Assembly: GCA_024362935.1 (NCBI GenBank)
Contig: JANCRA010000003.1
Span: 40,361,291 to 40,425,290, forward strand
Reading direction: 5' to 3'
Length of the DNA: 64,000 nucleotides
From: Setophaga petechia
Lineage: Eukaryota > Chordata > Aves > Passeriformes > Parulidae
How positions within the stretch are numbered: the first letter of the stretch is position 1; every line of letters begins with the position of its first letter. Made by a program: the position numbers and the translations under genes. Of the stretch, positions 7,274 to 20,548 are shown piece after piece. The notes beneath the pieces are model-generated. The model did no database searches. It was not told the origin of the DNA and saw only the letters and a program-made list of their open reading frames with translations.

Positions 7274-10200
7274 TTTTGATATCTGTTGCTGGAATGAGTA
7301 TTTGAAAGAGTGTCAGAGAGAAGAAAAACGCAAGAAGCATCTCTGGTACTGGCAGGCAGGCCTGTGAGCAGTCAGGACTAGTAGCAGGGGTCCAGAAATG
7401 GCTGACAGGAGAGGTTTGTATACAGGACAGGTTGACAAGAATGTTGAAGATGAAATAGAATTTAAACAACTTTGTCTTGCTGTTCAGTTTCTTTTTTTTT
7501 GTTTAAGGAAACAAGATTTTCTAAGTATTATATTGTGAATAAATATTATCCAGGATGTGCCATATCTTTCCTCACTTTCTCTTATCATAAGGAAGAGAAC
7601 CCCAGTCTAAGTTAGCCTCTGGGTTAGCAAGTGGCTCAGAAAAAGTTTTGTGTATTGCTCTCCTTAGTCTTCCATATGCTGCTTTGTCTGTCCACATCTT
7701 TGTCTGACCTTCTATATCTTCCACCTTGGAGAAAGTCACAAGTTCTGGTTATGTCAGAAAATCACATCACCCCTCTTGAGTTCCAGTTTTTCTCTTGCTC
7801 TGGCACCTTACTTTGCAATTCAGTTTTCCTGCAGTCTTTTTTTTTCCTCTGCTTTGAAAAAAGGTTGGAACTCTGTAAAAGATGGGCCTCCTTGGAGCCT
7901 CTTGGCTGTTAACCAGCAGAGTCTTGACTGGTCCCACGCACGAATTGGTATCTCAACCATAGTTTGAAATAGTTATCTACAAAGTTTTCCTTCACTACAA
8001 GCCACAGTCAGTAGTTTTTATTGCTACTGAATATTATTTTCAGCCCTGGCAAACTTAGCTTTTGCAAATAGCACTAGAGTGCTGATGCTTGTGATGCAAA
8101 TTTCTGTAGCTGAGAAGGCCACCTGATGGTAAATGTTTCTGCTTTTTCCTTCAGTCAAATGGCTTTGAGGCATTTCTTAGAGGAACTTGGTTGGAATATT
8201 GTATTAGGTACCTTTGTGCTTTTGAGGCTTCAGCAGCTAGATTTAAATGCTGTAGAACATATACAGAAAACCCAGGGAATGAGAAACAAATACCTGCCAA
8301 GAAAAAGCACTTTTGCATTTTTATACTGTCATTATATTTTAAACCTCAACCCTTCTGGCCTGATTCCTGTGTACAGGAAAAAAAACTTGGCTTTGACTAC
8401 CCTTTCATTCTTTGCTCCTGAGCCTCTGGTGGTACCAGCAAGTCACTTCTGTAAGCATCCAGGTTTAAATAGCAGCCTTTTTAGCCTGTAGTGGAAAGTG
8501 TCCCACCTGGTCCTCTTCTGCCTAAGGAGGGCAAGTGCAGTGCCTTGCCCTGAGGAACTGGGAACATAAACGGTAGAAAATGTATTTTCCTGAGTTCCCA
8601 TAAGGCTGTACTGAGAACCCTGGAGGGAAAAAGGCAGCTGAGAAGAAATGAATGTTGGTAAATGGTATTAAAAGCTACTAGACAGGGAGACAAATGAATG
8701 CAAGATACATAGGGTTGTTAAGTGAGGGAGACTGCAAACCTAATTTTTGCCAGTGGCATGATGAATGAAACAAGAAAGGTGGCACTCAGTAGGGTCGCTT
8801 GGCTCCTCATAAATTTTGAATTGTCTGCCTTTCCTTTTTTTTAATATCCTGTAAAATGAAAAGCTGGGATCATTAGAAGATGTGCTGGTGAAGGTGATAG
8901 GAAGTGAGAGAAGAAATTTCCATATTCTGGTCTTAGTTTCTTTGATTGTCAATGATTTGTTAGTCAGTTATCTGGGAGTTGGATATATCTCTAGTTTTTT
9001 AAAGTGTAGATTATGTTGTTCACTGTATCTTTAGAACCACAGTTGGCATGACAATATTTTGGACTCATTCCAATAAAGAAGAAGATTTTAATTTTTCAGC
9101 AGAGTGACACTTAAGCTTCATATATTTCTATAATTTTAGTGGGAATGTAAAGAAGTTTCTGTTTAAAACAAACAGGCGAGGGCCTGCTAATTCCTGGAGA
9201 TAATTTTAATTAAGGGGAGGAGGAGAAAAAGAAGGAAAGGCAGCCCTTTGGTATTGGGCTGGGACTTTCATGTGTGGTACAAAATGAGCACTCCCAGAGA
9301 GCAAACACTCAGTGCTAATGAGAAATTACCAATGAGGTGTGAGCAGCTGCTTTGCAGAGCAAGACCCATGAATTGGTCTTTTAAACTTTGTCAATCCCTT
9401 CTCATTTCATCCTCAGCTGACTTGCAGCCCTCTAAAAATGAGGTCTAGGTGTATTTGCCATAGATTTGTCAAGTGCCTCGGGAGGCCTGTAGCAGCTCTG
9501 AATGTTGTGTGCTGTGATCCATCCCTGTGGGAGGATGGTGGGAGCATCAGCATCACATGTGGATTTCTTCTACTTGTAAATAGGTTAAGGCTGTGTCTTG
9601 TGATCTGGTTATAAATTCTCTGGAGGTCAGCAGAGGATTTTGGTAAATATCTTGGCCTTTCCATGGGAATCTTCACATTTAAAGTGCATTTTTTTTGGAC
9701 CAATCCTATGTGATCCCTAAGAGTGGCCTGTCTCTTTGGTAGCACTCTGAATTTCAGCCAGATAGAGTCTCAGCTATTCATTGCTGTCTCTGTTCTTCAC
9801 ATGAGGTAGGTGTTTATCAAGAGGGTGTTTTTAAACTGTGTCTGTCTCCATAAACTTTCCAGGCACAGTTGTCTTTACAAGGTGGGGGAAATGTATATTT
9901 AAAGGCATTATTTAAAATAATTCCCAGACAAAATGAACTTCAGTGGAGTGTCCTTAGGCAAATACCTGAAGTGTCTTAAATTCAAGAAAGACACATAGGC
10001 CAGCCTTCTTCCTCCTGTCTTTTGTGGATGCCATCCAGATGTGGACTTGTTAAAATGCTGTATGAGCATGAGTACTCAGCTCTCAGTGCAGTGGGGTTCT
10101 CAGCCTGTCCCCTACAATGTACATATCAGTAGCAGTCACCTATTAATATTGGTGGGAATAGTGGGGAATAATTTACTGATTTCTGCACCAGTTAAACTCA

Positions 10201-10706
10201 TTTAATGGAAGGATGAGTGTTTCAAAGCTGGATTTTCAGCCCTCTGAGTTTCATTCCTCTGGCATCACAGCTTTTTGAAAACAAAAGCTATGTATTGTCT
10301 AGAGAGTTTTCTGTTGAACTTTTCATAACTTTGTGATCAGGTGCTGTGCAATTCAGCAGGTAATTGGTTTGTGTCCAACCCAAAATATTTAAACAGGAGT
10401 ATGTACATCACCACCAGTTTGTACTAATAAAATAATTGCTTCCATTAAGCTGAATGTAATTAATGCAAATTAGATAATAGAGAAAGGTAAGTGGGCAATT
10501 TAACTGCTGTGGGTTTGTTAAAGAATTTTCAATGATTTACTTTGTGACAAAGAGGAAAGCATTGGAAAATATTGCTACTGAACAGCCCATCTGAAAAGGG
10601 ATCATCTTGCAGTATGGATGGCTGCATGTTAGACTTTTGCTGTAAGCTTTTTATACTTATCTAAGGTTGTATGACAGGTTATAGTTAGAGCTGGGAGGGA
10701 GAAGGC

Positions 10707-10723
10707 TTTTTTTTTTTTTTTTT
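10707..10723. repeat. Poly-T run of 17 bases
   Basis: An unbroken run of 17 T is followed by a pyrimidine-rich stretch. It could be a simple repeat or the tail of a minus-strand retrocopy, but no retrocopy body is recognisable beside it. Confidence 0.8.
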
Positions 10724-10843
10724 CCTTCCTCAAGGAGCTTTTAAGGCTTAGAAAGCTGGAATATACAGACAAGATTGTGTCATTGCCTGAATGGCCCAGC
10801 AGTGTCCATGGCCCAAAAGGCAGTGATCCAGTACTTGGAGATG

Positions 10844-10879
10844 CTCCCAATATCTAGCAGCAGTGCTGGATATTGGGAG
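10844..10879. other. 36-base hairpin, 16-base arms
   Basis: Positions 10844-10859 and 10864-10879 are reverse complements with one mismatch, which is G:U-compatible on the plus strand. They flank the 4-base loop GCAG. The stem is too short for a typical microRNA precursor unless it extends imperfectly, and I did not find a good extension. Confidence 0.7.
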
Positions 10880-13800
10880 ACTGACAATCAGTGAATTCCT
10901 GGTAATTTTGTCCTTGCCACTGCTGCTGTTAGGGATGAACCACAATAGTTCAGTTGTCAGTGGAAGCTAGGGAGGAGGGCAGGTGTGATCCTACACTAAT
11001 TTCATCCTTATTCTCACCTACATAACTGTCCCCGCTCTCTGCAGTCATATGCTGGAGTACAGAATTTACCTTCCTTGTCCTGTTATTTTAAATGTTTCTT
11101 AAGAATCAGATAAGATCAAAGCCCCTCAAGTGTGCTTTAGATAAATGGCTTGCTCTTTGTAAGCAAAAGATTGAATTGCCTTGACATTTTATAATCTTTC
11201 TGATTTCACGTGCTGAAGTTGAAATGCATTGTGAAAGACCTTTGTCATTTTTCTGAAGTCTGCTGGGTCTCTGAGGACAGGAGTAATATCCTCACTTCCT
11301 TGCAGTCTCATTTCTGTATCTGGTCCTGCAACCTTCAGAAGTCTGATATAAGGTTTTGTTTTCCTCAGGACTGTGCCGGCTTCTGGACAGTTTAGGCATA
11401 CTTGTTGCTAAATTATATCTGATGAGAAAATGTGAGAAGATCAAATAGGGATTTATTCCCTGGACTACCTCAGCTGCGCGAGTTGCTCTAGGGTGAAGCT
11501 GGGTGGCTTCTCATCAATCAGTACTGTCCTATTCTCCAGGGTACTGATCTCTGTTTGAGCTGCTGGAATTTATTATTTGGGGAATGAGCTTTCCCAGCCT
11601 TGGCCTCTAATCTTATTTACTTGTGAACAATCTGTATACAGCATTGACACAAAAAATTTCTGTGCCAAGCTAATATGCAGTGCAAGGGATAACATATTTA
11701 GATGTCTGTGTTGGATTTGGGAGGCTGTGAAGCTCATCATTCCTGCCTTCTCTTATCAAATAGTTGACTGCAGCATTCTGCTACTGTGCAGCCTGTCAGG
11801 AGTAGAGTTATTTCTGTCAAGGGAAAGAAAGAAAGACAATTCAGTCCTTTTCTCTTTCTGCTCTGTTGCTTCAGGAGATATAGAGCAATGTGATCCCTGA
11901 GGATCTCTGCAAATAGTGAGATGAGGATATATAGAGAAGGCAGAAATCAGCTACAGGAGGCCATGCATTGAGAAATTCCAGATTCAATTGACTTTTGATA
12001 CCCCAGGCTTTAAATTGCCTTTTGGTAGTAGGCATTATAGATGATGCTGTCTTAAGGCAGCAGACAGCACCATCAGGGCTCTTCCGTGGACACGGCAGGG
12101 GTGGGCAGGGCTGTTGTCAATGAGCTGTCAAATTCTTACACCAAAATCACTTTCTTGATAGGCACTTTTTCCACATAAATGTCAGAATTAGTGATTCTTT
12201 ATTGGTGGTAAAACATTTTGTCAATCATTTCTCTCTTGAAATGAAAACATTCAATTAATAATGCTGAAAAGAAATGCTTCACGAAGGTCTGAAAGATGTA
12301 CTGATTTTGAGTCCTGGTGAAAAACAGAGTCTTCAGTGTGCCACTGTTTTTGAAAAAAATGTTTTCTGACAAGGCTTCTTTTGGTAAGGAGTGTCACCCA
12401 TCAGAGGAGATGAAGAGATAATGAATGGCTCTTGTGTCCAATGGGTCTGTGTGTGTGATGTGATCCTCCTTGCTTAAAAACACACTCACAGGTGAGACCC
12501 ACCCACAAAGATTATGCTCATTAGAGCTCTCCAGCTGGAAGGACAAGGACTGTGGCTCACATGGCTGGCATTCATATATTTTCTAATCTGCATTTAGAGG
12601 GTTCCCCACTCCTTTCAGCTGCCTGGCTGTCCTCGGCAGCTGAGTCAGAACTGCTCTTAATCCCAAATTTCAGCCAAGGCTGAACGTTGTGTACCAAGGC
12701 GTGGAGGTCTTGAGCTAGAGATGTTTTCCCTCCCAGGACACAGACTGCCCTATTTGTTGCACTTAGGACATGATGAAAATATAATTTATTTAATCTAATC
12801 GGTTTAACATTGGCCATACAGCCACTGGCCTTCAGATTTCTGGTTTGTGTTTGAGGTACTTTTTTCCCTTCCCCCTGAAAACTGAGCTCTTTGTATCAGT
12901 TGGAATGGCTGCAGAAGAGCAAGGAATTTGCCTTTGTATGAAGCTTTCAAAGTAATTATTTATGATTCTAAGATGGTTGGATATGTTTCAGTGTCAGCAC
13001 TGGGTATGCATTTTTAAGAATGCTATTGAAAATTTCATACAAAAAAATCTACTATATATGTTCCTAGGATATTATTTTATTTGATTAAATTTGATAAAAT
13101 TTGATTATTTTATTTGATTATTGACTGCAGTGCTATTGAATAAACTCTCATTTAATCTTTCAGAACATCTACAGACTTTCCTCCTTCCAGGACAGGCAGA
13201 ATTTAAATGAACACCAAACAAAGAAGGGGACAGGAACATTTTTTTGATGTTGTACCCCTTTTGCTTTAACTGGGACTAGTTAGGTTGAATGCATAATCAC
13301 AAGCTCAGAAGCTTAATTTTTTGTTGAAGGGAGCTTCTGTAGCAAGAGTTTGAAAAGTCACAGTGTGATTGATGTCAAATAAGCCTGAAGTTGCACTGGC
13401 CTTGAGCTTGTTCCGTGCAATAATGCAAACTACCCTCAATGAAAAACCAACAGCTGCAGTCTTGGGCTAGCAGAGCTTCCGGATTATGACAGCAAAGAGA
13501 CCTTGAGGTTTTTATCCTTTGAGAGTTAAATGAAAAAGTTAAAAGAAGAACTTTGTGGTCAGTGTTTTGATGGGGTCAGTATGGTTTTAGACACTTTCAG
13601 CAAAATGGAGGCTGACATTCCTTGTTATCTAGTTTTCTGGCAGACATGAAAAAATGAAATTCATAAACCAAAAAGATTAATGAAAAGGGAAGAAGTCTGT
13701 TTTAGATTTTAATAATGGTTTCTATGCTATTAATTTTATTTACTGTGATTTTATAATTAGTTAAGTTTTAGATTTTAGCATTGTTGCCCATAGATAATGT

Positions 13801-15340
13801 TTCATTAGGTGGGCAAAAGAGCTTCTCCTTGGCTTCAGGCAAAAGTTCAGAATTGATTTCTGGGGTATGTGTCTGGTCAGTTGTATTTTTATATGTAGAA
13901 CATTGTGCTAAAATGAGGAAGGATTTACAGCAAAAGAGTTGAAGTTGTGGTGATCTCTGTCAAGCAAATTCTCTCTCTAATGCTATAAATCAAGCTAGAT
14001 CAAGTATACAGAACACATACAAGCACTTTCTTGGCTTGGAAACAAAGCAGAAACATTGTAGAAACAATTCACCTATAAGTTTGCTCAAATTTTTGTTGTT
14101 TATGTTACTTTTGGATTTTGAAACTGGAACAAATATGGGATGTTCTTTCTAATAAGCTGGAAACAAAAATAAAGACACATTTGTCCCAATGAGATCCTTT
14201 TTATTACATAGCACTCTCCCAAGATGATTTCCATTCATGCCTCACTTCATAGAAGTCCTCTCTTAATAGACTTTGGATGCATTTTCCCAGTTGTGAATAA
14301 TCTGTTCCTTTGGTATGGATGTGATTTGGGCAAAAGACATTATGAGGGAGAGCAGATTTTGTACCTTGCATGGCATTTCAGGCTCTGTGCCTGACACAGT
14401 AATGCTGTTCTAGGCAGCAGAAGTGTTCACAGGTGGGTAGGGACACATTGATGCAATCAGTAGTTCATAGTCTCCTTTCCCAGCTAGAATTACTTCTTTC
14501 CTGAAAGATCTTCTAGTGCTGGTACTTGAATTGTTTAATATATGCAATAGTTTTTTTTTTCCTTCTTGGTACAATCTCCTGTACAAGAGTCTGTGCTTAA
14601 ATGGGAAGGAATGGCCTTATTTCTTCTGCCTGTCTAATCTAATTAATCTGTTTCATTTATTCAGTAATTAGACCATGCAGGATTTTTTTTTTAAAGTCAT
14701 GAAGTAGAGAATAGGAGTGCTGAACATATGTGTTTGTTCCTATGGAGTGAGTCTGGTTGAATAAAGGGCATCCTCCAGTGTCATCCTCGTCACTTGAAAA
14801 AGGTGTTTGAAGTTCACCTTTTTGGATAAGTTTCAACCAAAGGCAGGGAAAACCTGCTGGTAAAAGAAGCATCAAACACCTTGCAGACCTTTTGAAAGAG
14901 TTAGATCTCACTCTGATCTCACTGGTTTCAGTCAGGCTATTTCCTTTCGGGAAGGGAAACAAAATCTTGTTATTTCAGTGAGGATCAATTGGGCAAGCTT
15001 TGCTCCATGTCCCTGCAGTTGATGGCATCCCATGCCTTTTGATGGCTTTCACTTTGGTGAAGATTTTTTTTTTCAGTACCCATACGATGTCACTCATATC
15101 TTCCCCTCAAAGTTGTGTCTTCTTCCTTGATTTTCTTCCTCTGCTTTTCCAACATCTTTGAGGTTAGTTTTGGCATCTTTTGGTCCTTTGCACTGCACCT
15201 CATTTCCTCCCAGACCATTTTCTTGTAGTCACTAAATGTCCCAATTTTCTGTGTTTTTTGGTTTTTTTTTTCAATTGCATTTCATTTGATCGTATCTCCT
15301 TTCCAGAGTCTTTGTAAGTCTTTGTTTTTTGTTTTGCAAG

Positions 15341-15372
15341 ATTTCATTTCCCTTCCCGAAAGGAAATGAAAT
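15341..15372. other. Short hairpin, 11-base arms
   Basis: ATTTCATTTCC at 15341-15351 pairs exactly with 15362-15372 around a 10-base loop. It sits in T-rich non-coding DNA. No function is assigned. Confidence 0.6.
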
Positions 15373-15879
15373 TTCCTTTATTAGGTCTTTAAGCATCTTG
15401 TCTTTGAGGATTAATCTGTACTCTTAATTGTCCATTCCTGGTGGTTTTTGTTTCTCCAAGTATACTAATTCTGCCTTAATAACTATGGAAGTCTTTGCAT
15501 TGGCATAAAAACACTTGTTAGTCTATTTATAACATTCTTTGCTTAAAAGCCTTGCCTTCAAAACCTTTCAGCCAGTCCTTAATTGGGGTGGTGGGGGATG
15601 AGAAGCACGAATAGAGCCACAGCTCTTGGTAAATTGTTTCTTCTCAAGTTCTCTGGGCTCCTGGAAGAAGGGAAGTGTCACTCTGTCACCTTTTTACTGA
15701 AATCTGCTGCTAGCAAGTTATTGGGGTGTTGATTCCCAGGCACTTTGCATTGGGAGGGGATCTAAACATCTGCAGTTGCCAAGTGTCCTATGGGCTTTGA
15801 TGAGACTTCATGCGCAGTGGGGACACAGTGTGCATTTGTATGTGAGTCCCATCATGATGGAAGTGAAGTGCCACAGAGA

Positions 15880-16272
15880 TGAGTAATGGAGAAGGGCTGA
15901 GATGAGAGAGCTGGGACTGTTCAGCTTTTAGAGGAGAAGACTCAGGGGGAATCTTATCAATATGTATAAATAGCTGAAGAGAGGGTACAAAGAAGGCTCT
16001 TTTCAGGTGTGCCCAGTGACAGGAACAGAAACACGGACTGAAACAGAGGAAGTTCTGTGTGAACATCAGAAAAATACTCTTGCTGTGAGGGTGACTGAGT
16101 GCTGGCACAGGCTGCCCAGAGAGGTTGTGCAACCTTGTTGTTGGAGATCTTTAAAACCTGTCTGATATAATTCTGGGCAACCTGCTCTTGAGTGCCCCTG
16201 CTTGAAGCAGACAGTGGGATCAGATGTCCTCCAGGGCTCCCTTCCAACCTCAACCAGCCTGAGATTCTGTGA
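15880..16272 (+). mobile_element. CR1 LINE 3' fragment
   Basis: The sequence runs through typical CR1 3' blocks: 'gctgggactgttcagc', 'gtgacaggaac', 'ggcacaggctgcccagag', 'ctcccttccaacctcaacc' and a final 'gattctgtga'. CR1 is the dominant bird LINE and is usually found as 5'-truncated copies like this one. The open frames on the opposite strand (16132-15788, 16298-15957) are passengers. Confidence 0.9.
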
Positions 16273-16805
16273 AGTTCAGTTTTAATACAGGGCATCATGT
16301 GGGCAATGATCTGATCTGAGGTGGAGGTTTAGTTTACATCTGCCTTGTCTTGTCCAGTGCTATGTACAGTTACTTCATTCTTTTGTACAGTAGAGTCCCA
16401 CTAATGATGCCTTTTGCTGTTCTCCTAATGGGGTTCTTCTAATTTTTTTTTAATTTAATAAGTTTTATAAAATCTTTTCAATTTCTGTATCCATGACATT
16501 TTCAGGTGAGCTCTGCTTTGTTTTAAAGCTATAAATGAAAAAGTAGTTTCTGTGGTTATACAAAAAAAATCAGAAGTATAACTTCCTAAAAACAAAAATA
16601 GTATGCAAGACAGAGATGCTAATGCTCTGTGTTTTATGAAAATATTTTGATTTTAGAAAGCTAATTTTAAATTTTTCTTTTCAGTTTCTTGTATTTTGTT
16701 TTTCAGTGAACTTCCCCACCTCCCCCCACCCCCAGTACTGGATTCATACATTATATATTCTGGATGTGTAGAATTTATGTAAATGTTTTTTGAGTCTCAA
16801 GTCCA

Positions 16806-16875
16806 TGAAGTTCTCATATCTGATCCAGTGTTTAATGGGATGAAGTGCTCATATCTGATCCAGTGTTTAATAGGA
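16806..16875. repeat. 35-base tandem duplication
   Basis: Two adjacent copies, 16806-16840 and 16841-16875, differ at two positions. The duplication is local and fairly recent judging by the near identity. Confidence 0.9.
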
Positions 16876-17286
16876 TTCAGATTATGCAAAGCAGCTGATA
16901 ATGCTTCCCTGTTCTAATGAAGGGCTTGAACATGGGGCTAAATGGAAACATGCTGTGTGTGATGTTCAGAAGTGCCCATGGGAGAAAGGAGCTTAAATCC
17001 TATTGAGAGTGAAGAACATCATCCCACTAGCTTTAGAAAGTGATGTCTCCCCTTGCTCTGCTCCTGCTGCCATTGGTGGATGTTGTCATTCTGGCAACTT
17101 CAGGAGCCAAGCTGTGGTTTCGTGCAGTCCCACCTTGCCAGGTTTTTCTCTATTAGGTTCCAATCCAGTGGGTTTAGCATAGTTAATGAGGGTGGTCTCT
17201 TTTGTCCTTCTCAAAGGCATGGTTAGAAAGAGATTTTTTTCCTTGTATTTTGTAAAAGGTGTGCAACTTCTGACCTTGTTTTGCAG

Positions 17287-17368
17287 ATCTCCAGTGTGTT
17301 GGCTGCAGAGAGGCCACCTTGTCAACTGGGATCGCATCAAGTGCTCTGAGCTCCTGTTCCTCCATCAG
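17287..17368 (+). other. Candidate exon (82 bases) with good splice sites
   Basis: A pyrimidine-rich stretch ending 'ttgttttgcag' precedes position 17287, and 'atcag/gtacgtgag' ends the stretch at 17368. It is GC-richer than its surroundings and open in two frames. One frame reads through VCWLQRGHLVNWDRIKCSE, which I do not recognise. The length is not a multiple of three, and no partner exon is visible nearby. It could be an exon of a long non-coding RNA, a coding exon of a long gene, or chance. Confidence 0.25.
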
Positions 17369-20300
17369 GTACGTGAGCAGTTGTGATCTGTTTATTGATT
17401 TGAAATAACTTTCTGAGTAGATAATTACATTTCAACTGCAGACCTCAGTGAATGGCTTTGTAGAGAGCAGAAATGACAATCTGCAGAAAGTAGTACAGTT
17501 AATATAATGGATCAGACTGGTACCAGGAGATGCTGCTTACTTCTAATGTGGGTTGTGTTTCCTTCTTTCCCCTGGGGTGTGGTGCCCTGGAAAGACATTG
17601 TAGAGCCTTTTGTGTGAGGGGACTAAAGTGGGAATTGAATTACTAGCCCATGATCCTCTGTTTTTTTCTTTCTGGCAAACTAACTTCATATGATGTGGCT
17701 GCTGTTTACCTGAATACCAAGCACAACTGTATTCCTTCATACTCAGATCACTTTTTTTCTTGTTTGATTTATGACAAATGCTGATATGAGACTTCACTGT
17801 TCAAGCAAAAGAATTTGAAATAATAAATAAAATAAAAGCAAAAGTCATGCATGAAATCTGTCAATCTTCATTCTTTCCCCCAAATGTGAATTTTTTTGCA
17901 CAGCATATGTATTTTGAATAGGAAAAAAAACCCAGGTCCAGTCCTTGAAATCATGTTATAAAAACAGTGAAGGTGTAGAAGAACGCACTGTGGGAAGGAA
18001 AGGGACAGATAAACAGATTAAAAAAAGAGGTGCTGCAGCACCTGACAGAGTTGCTGTACCTATATAGTTGATCACCCAGCAACAAATCGCTGAGAGACTG
18101 AGATATATTTGGGATAATCTCACAGAGTGCAGCTCCTGAAGTAGGCAGAAAGGAAGATGATGATGCATTGGTGTTTATGTTCAGTCCCTTTGAAAGCCCT
18201 GTGGGGAAAAATATTTCTGAATCTTCTGGAAGACTAAAGCTGGAAATAAAACACTGTAATAACTTCCAAGTGGATATATCTGAAGTGGTGAAGCTTTTCA
18301 ATAGAGGCTTAGTCTTTTCCCTTTATTTTATTTGAATATTTCCTATTTTGGATTCCTTTAAACCGTTACAGGGACAGCGTGACCAGTCCCAACCTGAGGA
18401 AAGTCAGATTTTGTCAGAAATCCAGAAAGAAAAATAATTTCTGGCTTTCAGTTTAAAAGAAAGTACAGGTGATAGCAAATAGCAAGTACCCACTGTTTGC
18501 AAGCTACTGAAGACACTCAGAGAAACAATCACCATGACATGGTGTTTCTTTTCACTAGGAATTGCAGGTGTCCATGCAGGCATGTGGACTTCTGCAGCAC
18601 AGGTAAATTGAGATTTGATCAAGGCTTATAGTGTGAAATGGAATTGCAGTCCACTGATATTAATTGATATCAACTTCGACTTGGTTAATCTCACACCCTA
18701 AAAAGGGTGGTGTCTCTTAGGAATTTTTGCATTGCTTGATTTTCAGTAATTCTCCTCCTGCTCCTACATCTGTAGGTCTTGGATTGCTTTGGTTTTATGG
18801 TGTTTGAGGGTTGTTTGTTTCTTTGTTTTGGTTGTGTGAGTTTTCCCCCCACTTTTTTTTAATATATTTTGTTTCTGATGTGTATCTTTGAATCTATAAC
18901 TTCCATGTTAAGTTTCTAGTGGAATTAAGATCTGTTCTATATTGTTAACCTTACCCTGTGCCAATCAAATTGAATGAATAAAATTTCAGTGATTTATGCT
19001 GGAAAATGACTCTTTTTGTTACTTTATCTCCCTTCATTTTGTCTGTGAAAACTAAAGTACCTGTTGTTACACGGGCCCCTCAAAAGGGCTTTTCTGTCTA
19101 TGTAGGTTTTGCAATTAAATGGAGCAGGTAGTGTAGTTGTTGGCAGTGTGGCCATAATTTACCCACTAATATAATCTTTAATTGGACTAGGGTTGTTTGT
19201 TTTATTTACTGAATTACTGTGTCGAAACTTGAACAACTTTGCTTTCAACTCTCAGACTGAATTACAGATTTAGGCCAAGGAGATGCAGCAAATATAAACC
19301 TTCAGCAGTTGGACTGACCCAATTTTATGCATTGTTAGTGATTTTGTTAATTTTGTATTGTTATAGATTTTACTCAGCAGAGCTTCCAGGCAAGGTTTGA
19401 AGAAGAGTGGGAGGTTTCTTTGTTTTCTTTGTTACTGTAAATATTCACAGTGATGACTGTATGATTTGGAGGATACAACTCTTAAGACCATGTTTACTTG
19501 CTCATCCTTACAGCATTGTGCGCAGCCCTGCTGTATAAAGTGTGCAGGAAAAAAAAATTCTGTTGCTCTGCAGAAATTTCTTAGATTCAGTCTTTAAGGG
19601 TGTCTTTACAGAGTAAGGAGAAACACTTATTTCTGGTGAAGGAGAAGCTCTTATTTCTGTGTAGGGCTTTTTGGGTAAACGTGGTGAATGAGTGCTGGGG
19701 GCATCTCTATGGGCTGACAGTGAATGTGTTTGATTATGCACGTAGTAAGTGTTTGTACTTCATACAAAAGAAGTGTGAGTCTCCCAGGTAGCATTTCACC
19801 ATGGAAATCAGGTAGTATGAACTGTTATCTCAGTGTGCTGTCACTGGGAGGTGAGATTTAACCAGAATAGTCATTTCTGCTGTACAGACAAGGAGATGAC
19901 CTTGTGGAGAAGTGGCACACTGTGGTGTTCCTTTCCTGGCACGAAGAGGGAGGAAAGGCTGCCTGTGTCAGCGTAGTACTTGCACACAGACAAGGAGTTT
20001 AGACCAGAAGCTGTCAGGTTGTAGATTCTGAGGGATTTAAAAGGATCTTTGTGCCATGAAGAGGCTTTCTACCTGCATGCCTGATGTTAGGAATGGAGTT
20101 GTTGTGGAGAGGAATAATGCTTCACTTTCCCTGCCAGCATTTGTTTTTCTTTAGCTCTTCCTGCTTCTCGTCTCACTGCTGACAAGGAGGCTGGTTTGCC
20201 ATACTAAACACCTTAGGGTTGACAGGATGGAGAAAACCTACAGGCTCCTTTGACAGCAGTAATCAATAAGAAGTGAAACAATCTCACTCTGAGAAGCCCT

Positions 20301-20548
20301 TTTCCAGCTGTAAATGGCAATGGAAGTCCTGAAGGTGAAACTCCTGATTTTTAGCCCAAATTGTGAACACAAAGGACCAGGAATCTGGGACCAGGGAAAA
20401 TAGGGAAAATATTTGCAAATCAAGAGTTTCTTGCTGCTTATCCGTGTGCACTTCAACCAAGGGGAGAACTGCATTGGGTGAGACAAATGCCTCAAAAATG
20501 CCTTCCTGAGCCCTTGAGCTGGGGCTTTGCTTATTGCATCCCCCAGCA

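Larger units (their letters stand above)
7274..15879. other. Non-coding, mostly unique-looking DNA
   Basis: I see no gene and no clear interspersed repeat here. Open frames are short, lack domain features and occur on both strands at chance level. The only notable items are a poly-T run, two hairpins and an AT-rich homeodomain-site-like stretch near 10430-10560, listed separately or under findings. Confidence 0.5.
16273..20548. other. Non-coding DNA with a tandem duplication and one exon-like stretch
   Basis: No clear gene. A 35-base tandem duplication (16806-16875) and one splice-bounded candidate exon (17287-17368) are listed separately. The rest holds short random frames and AT-rich DNA. 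Confidence 0.5.

Noticed and set aside
13060..13130. Repeated 'ttttatttgatt' words
   Set aside because: AT-rich slippage-type sequence; no ordered tandem array or functional signal.
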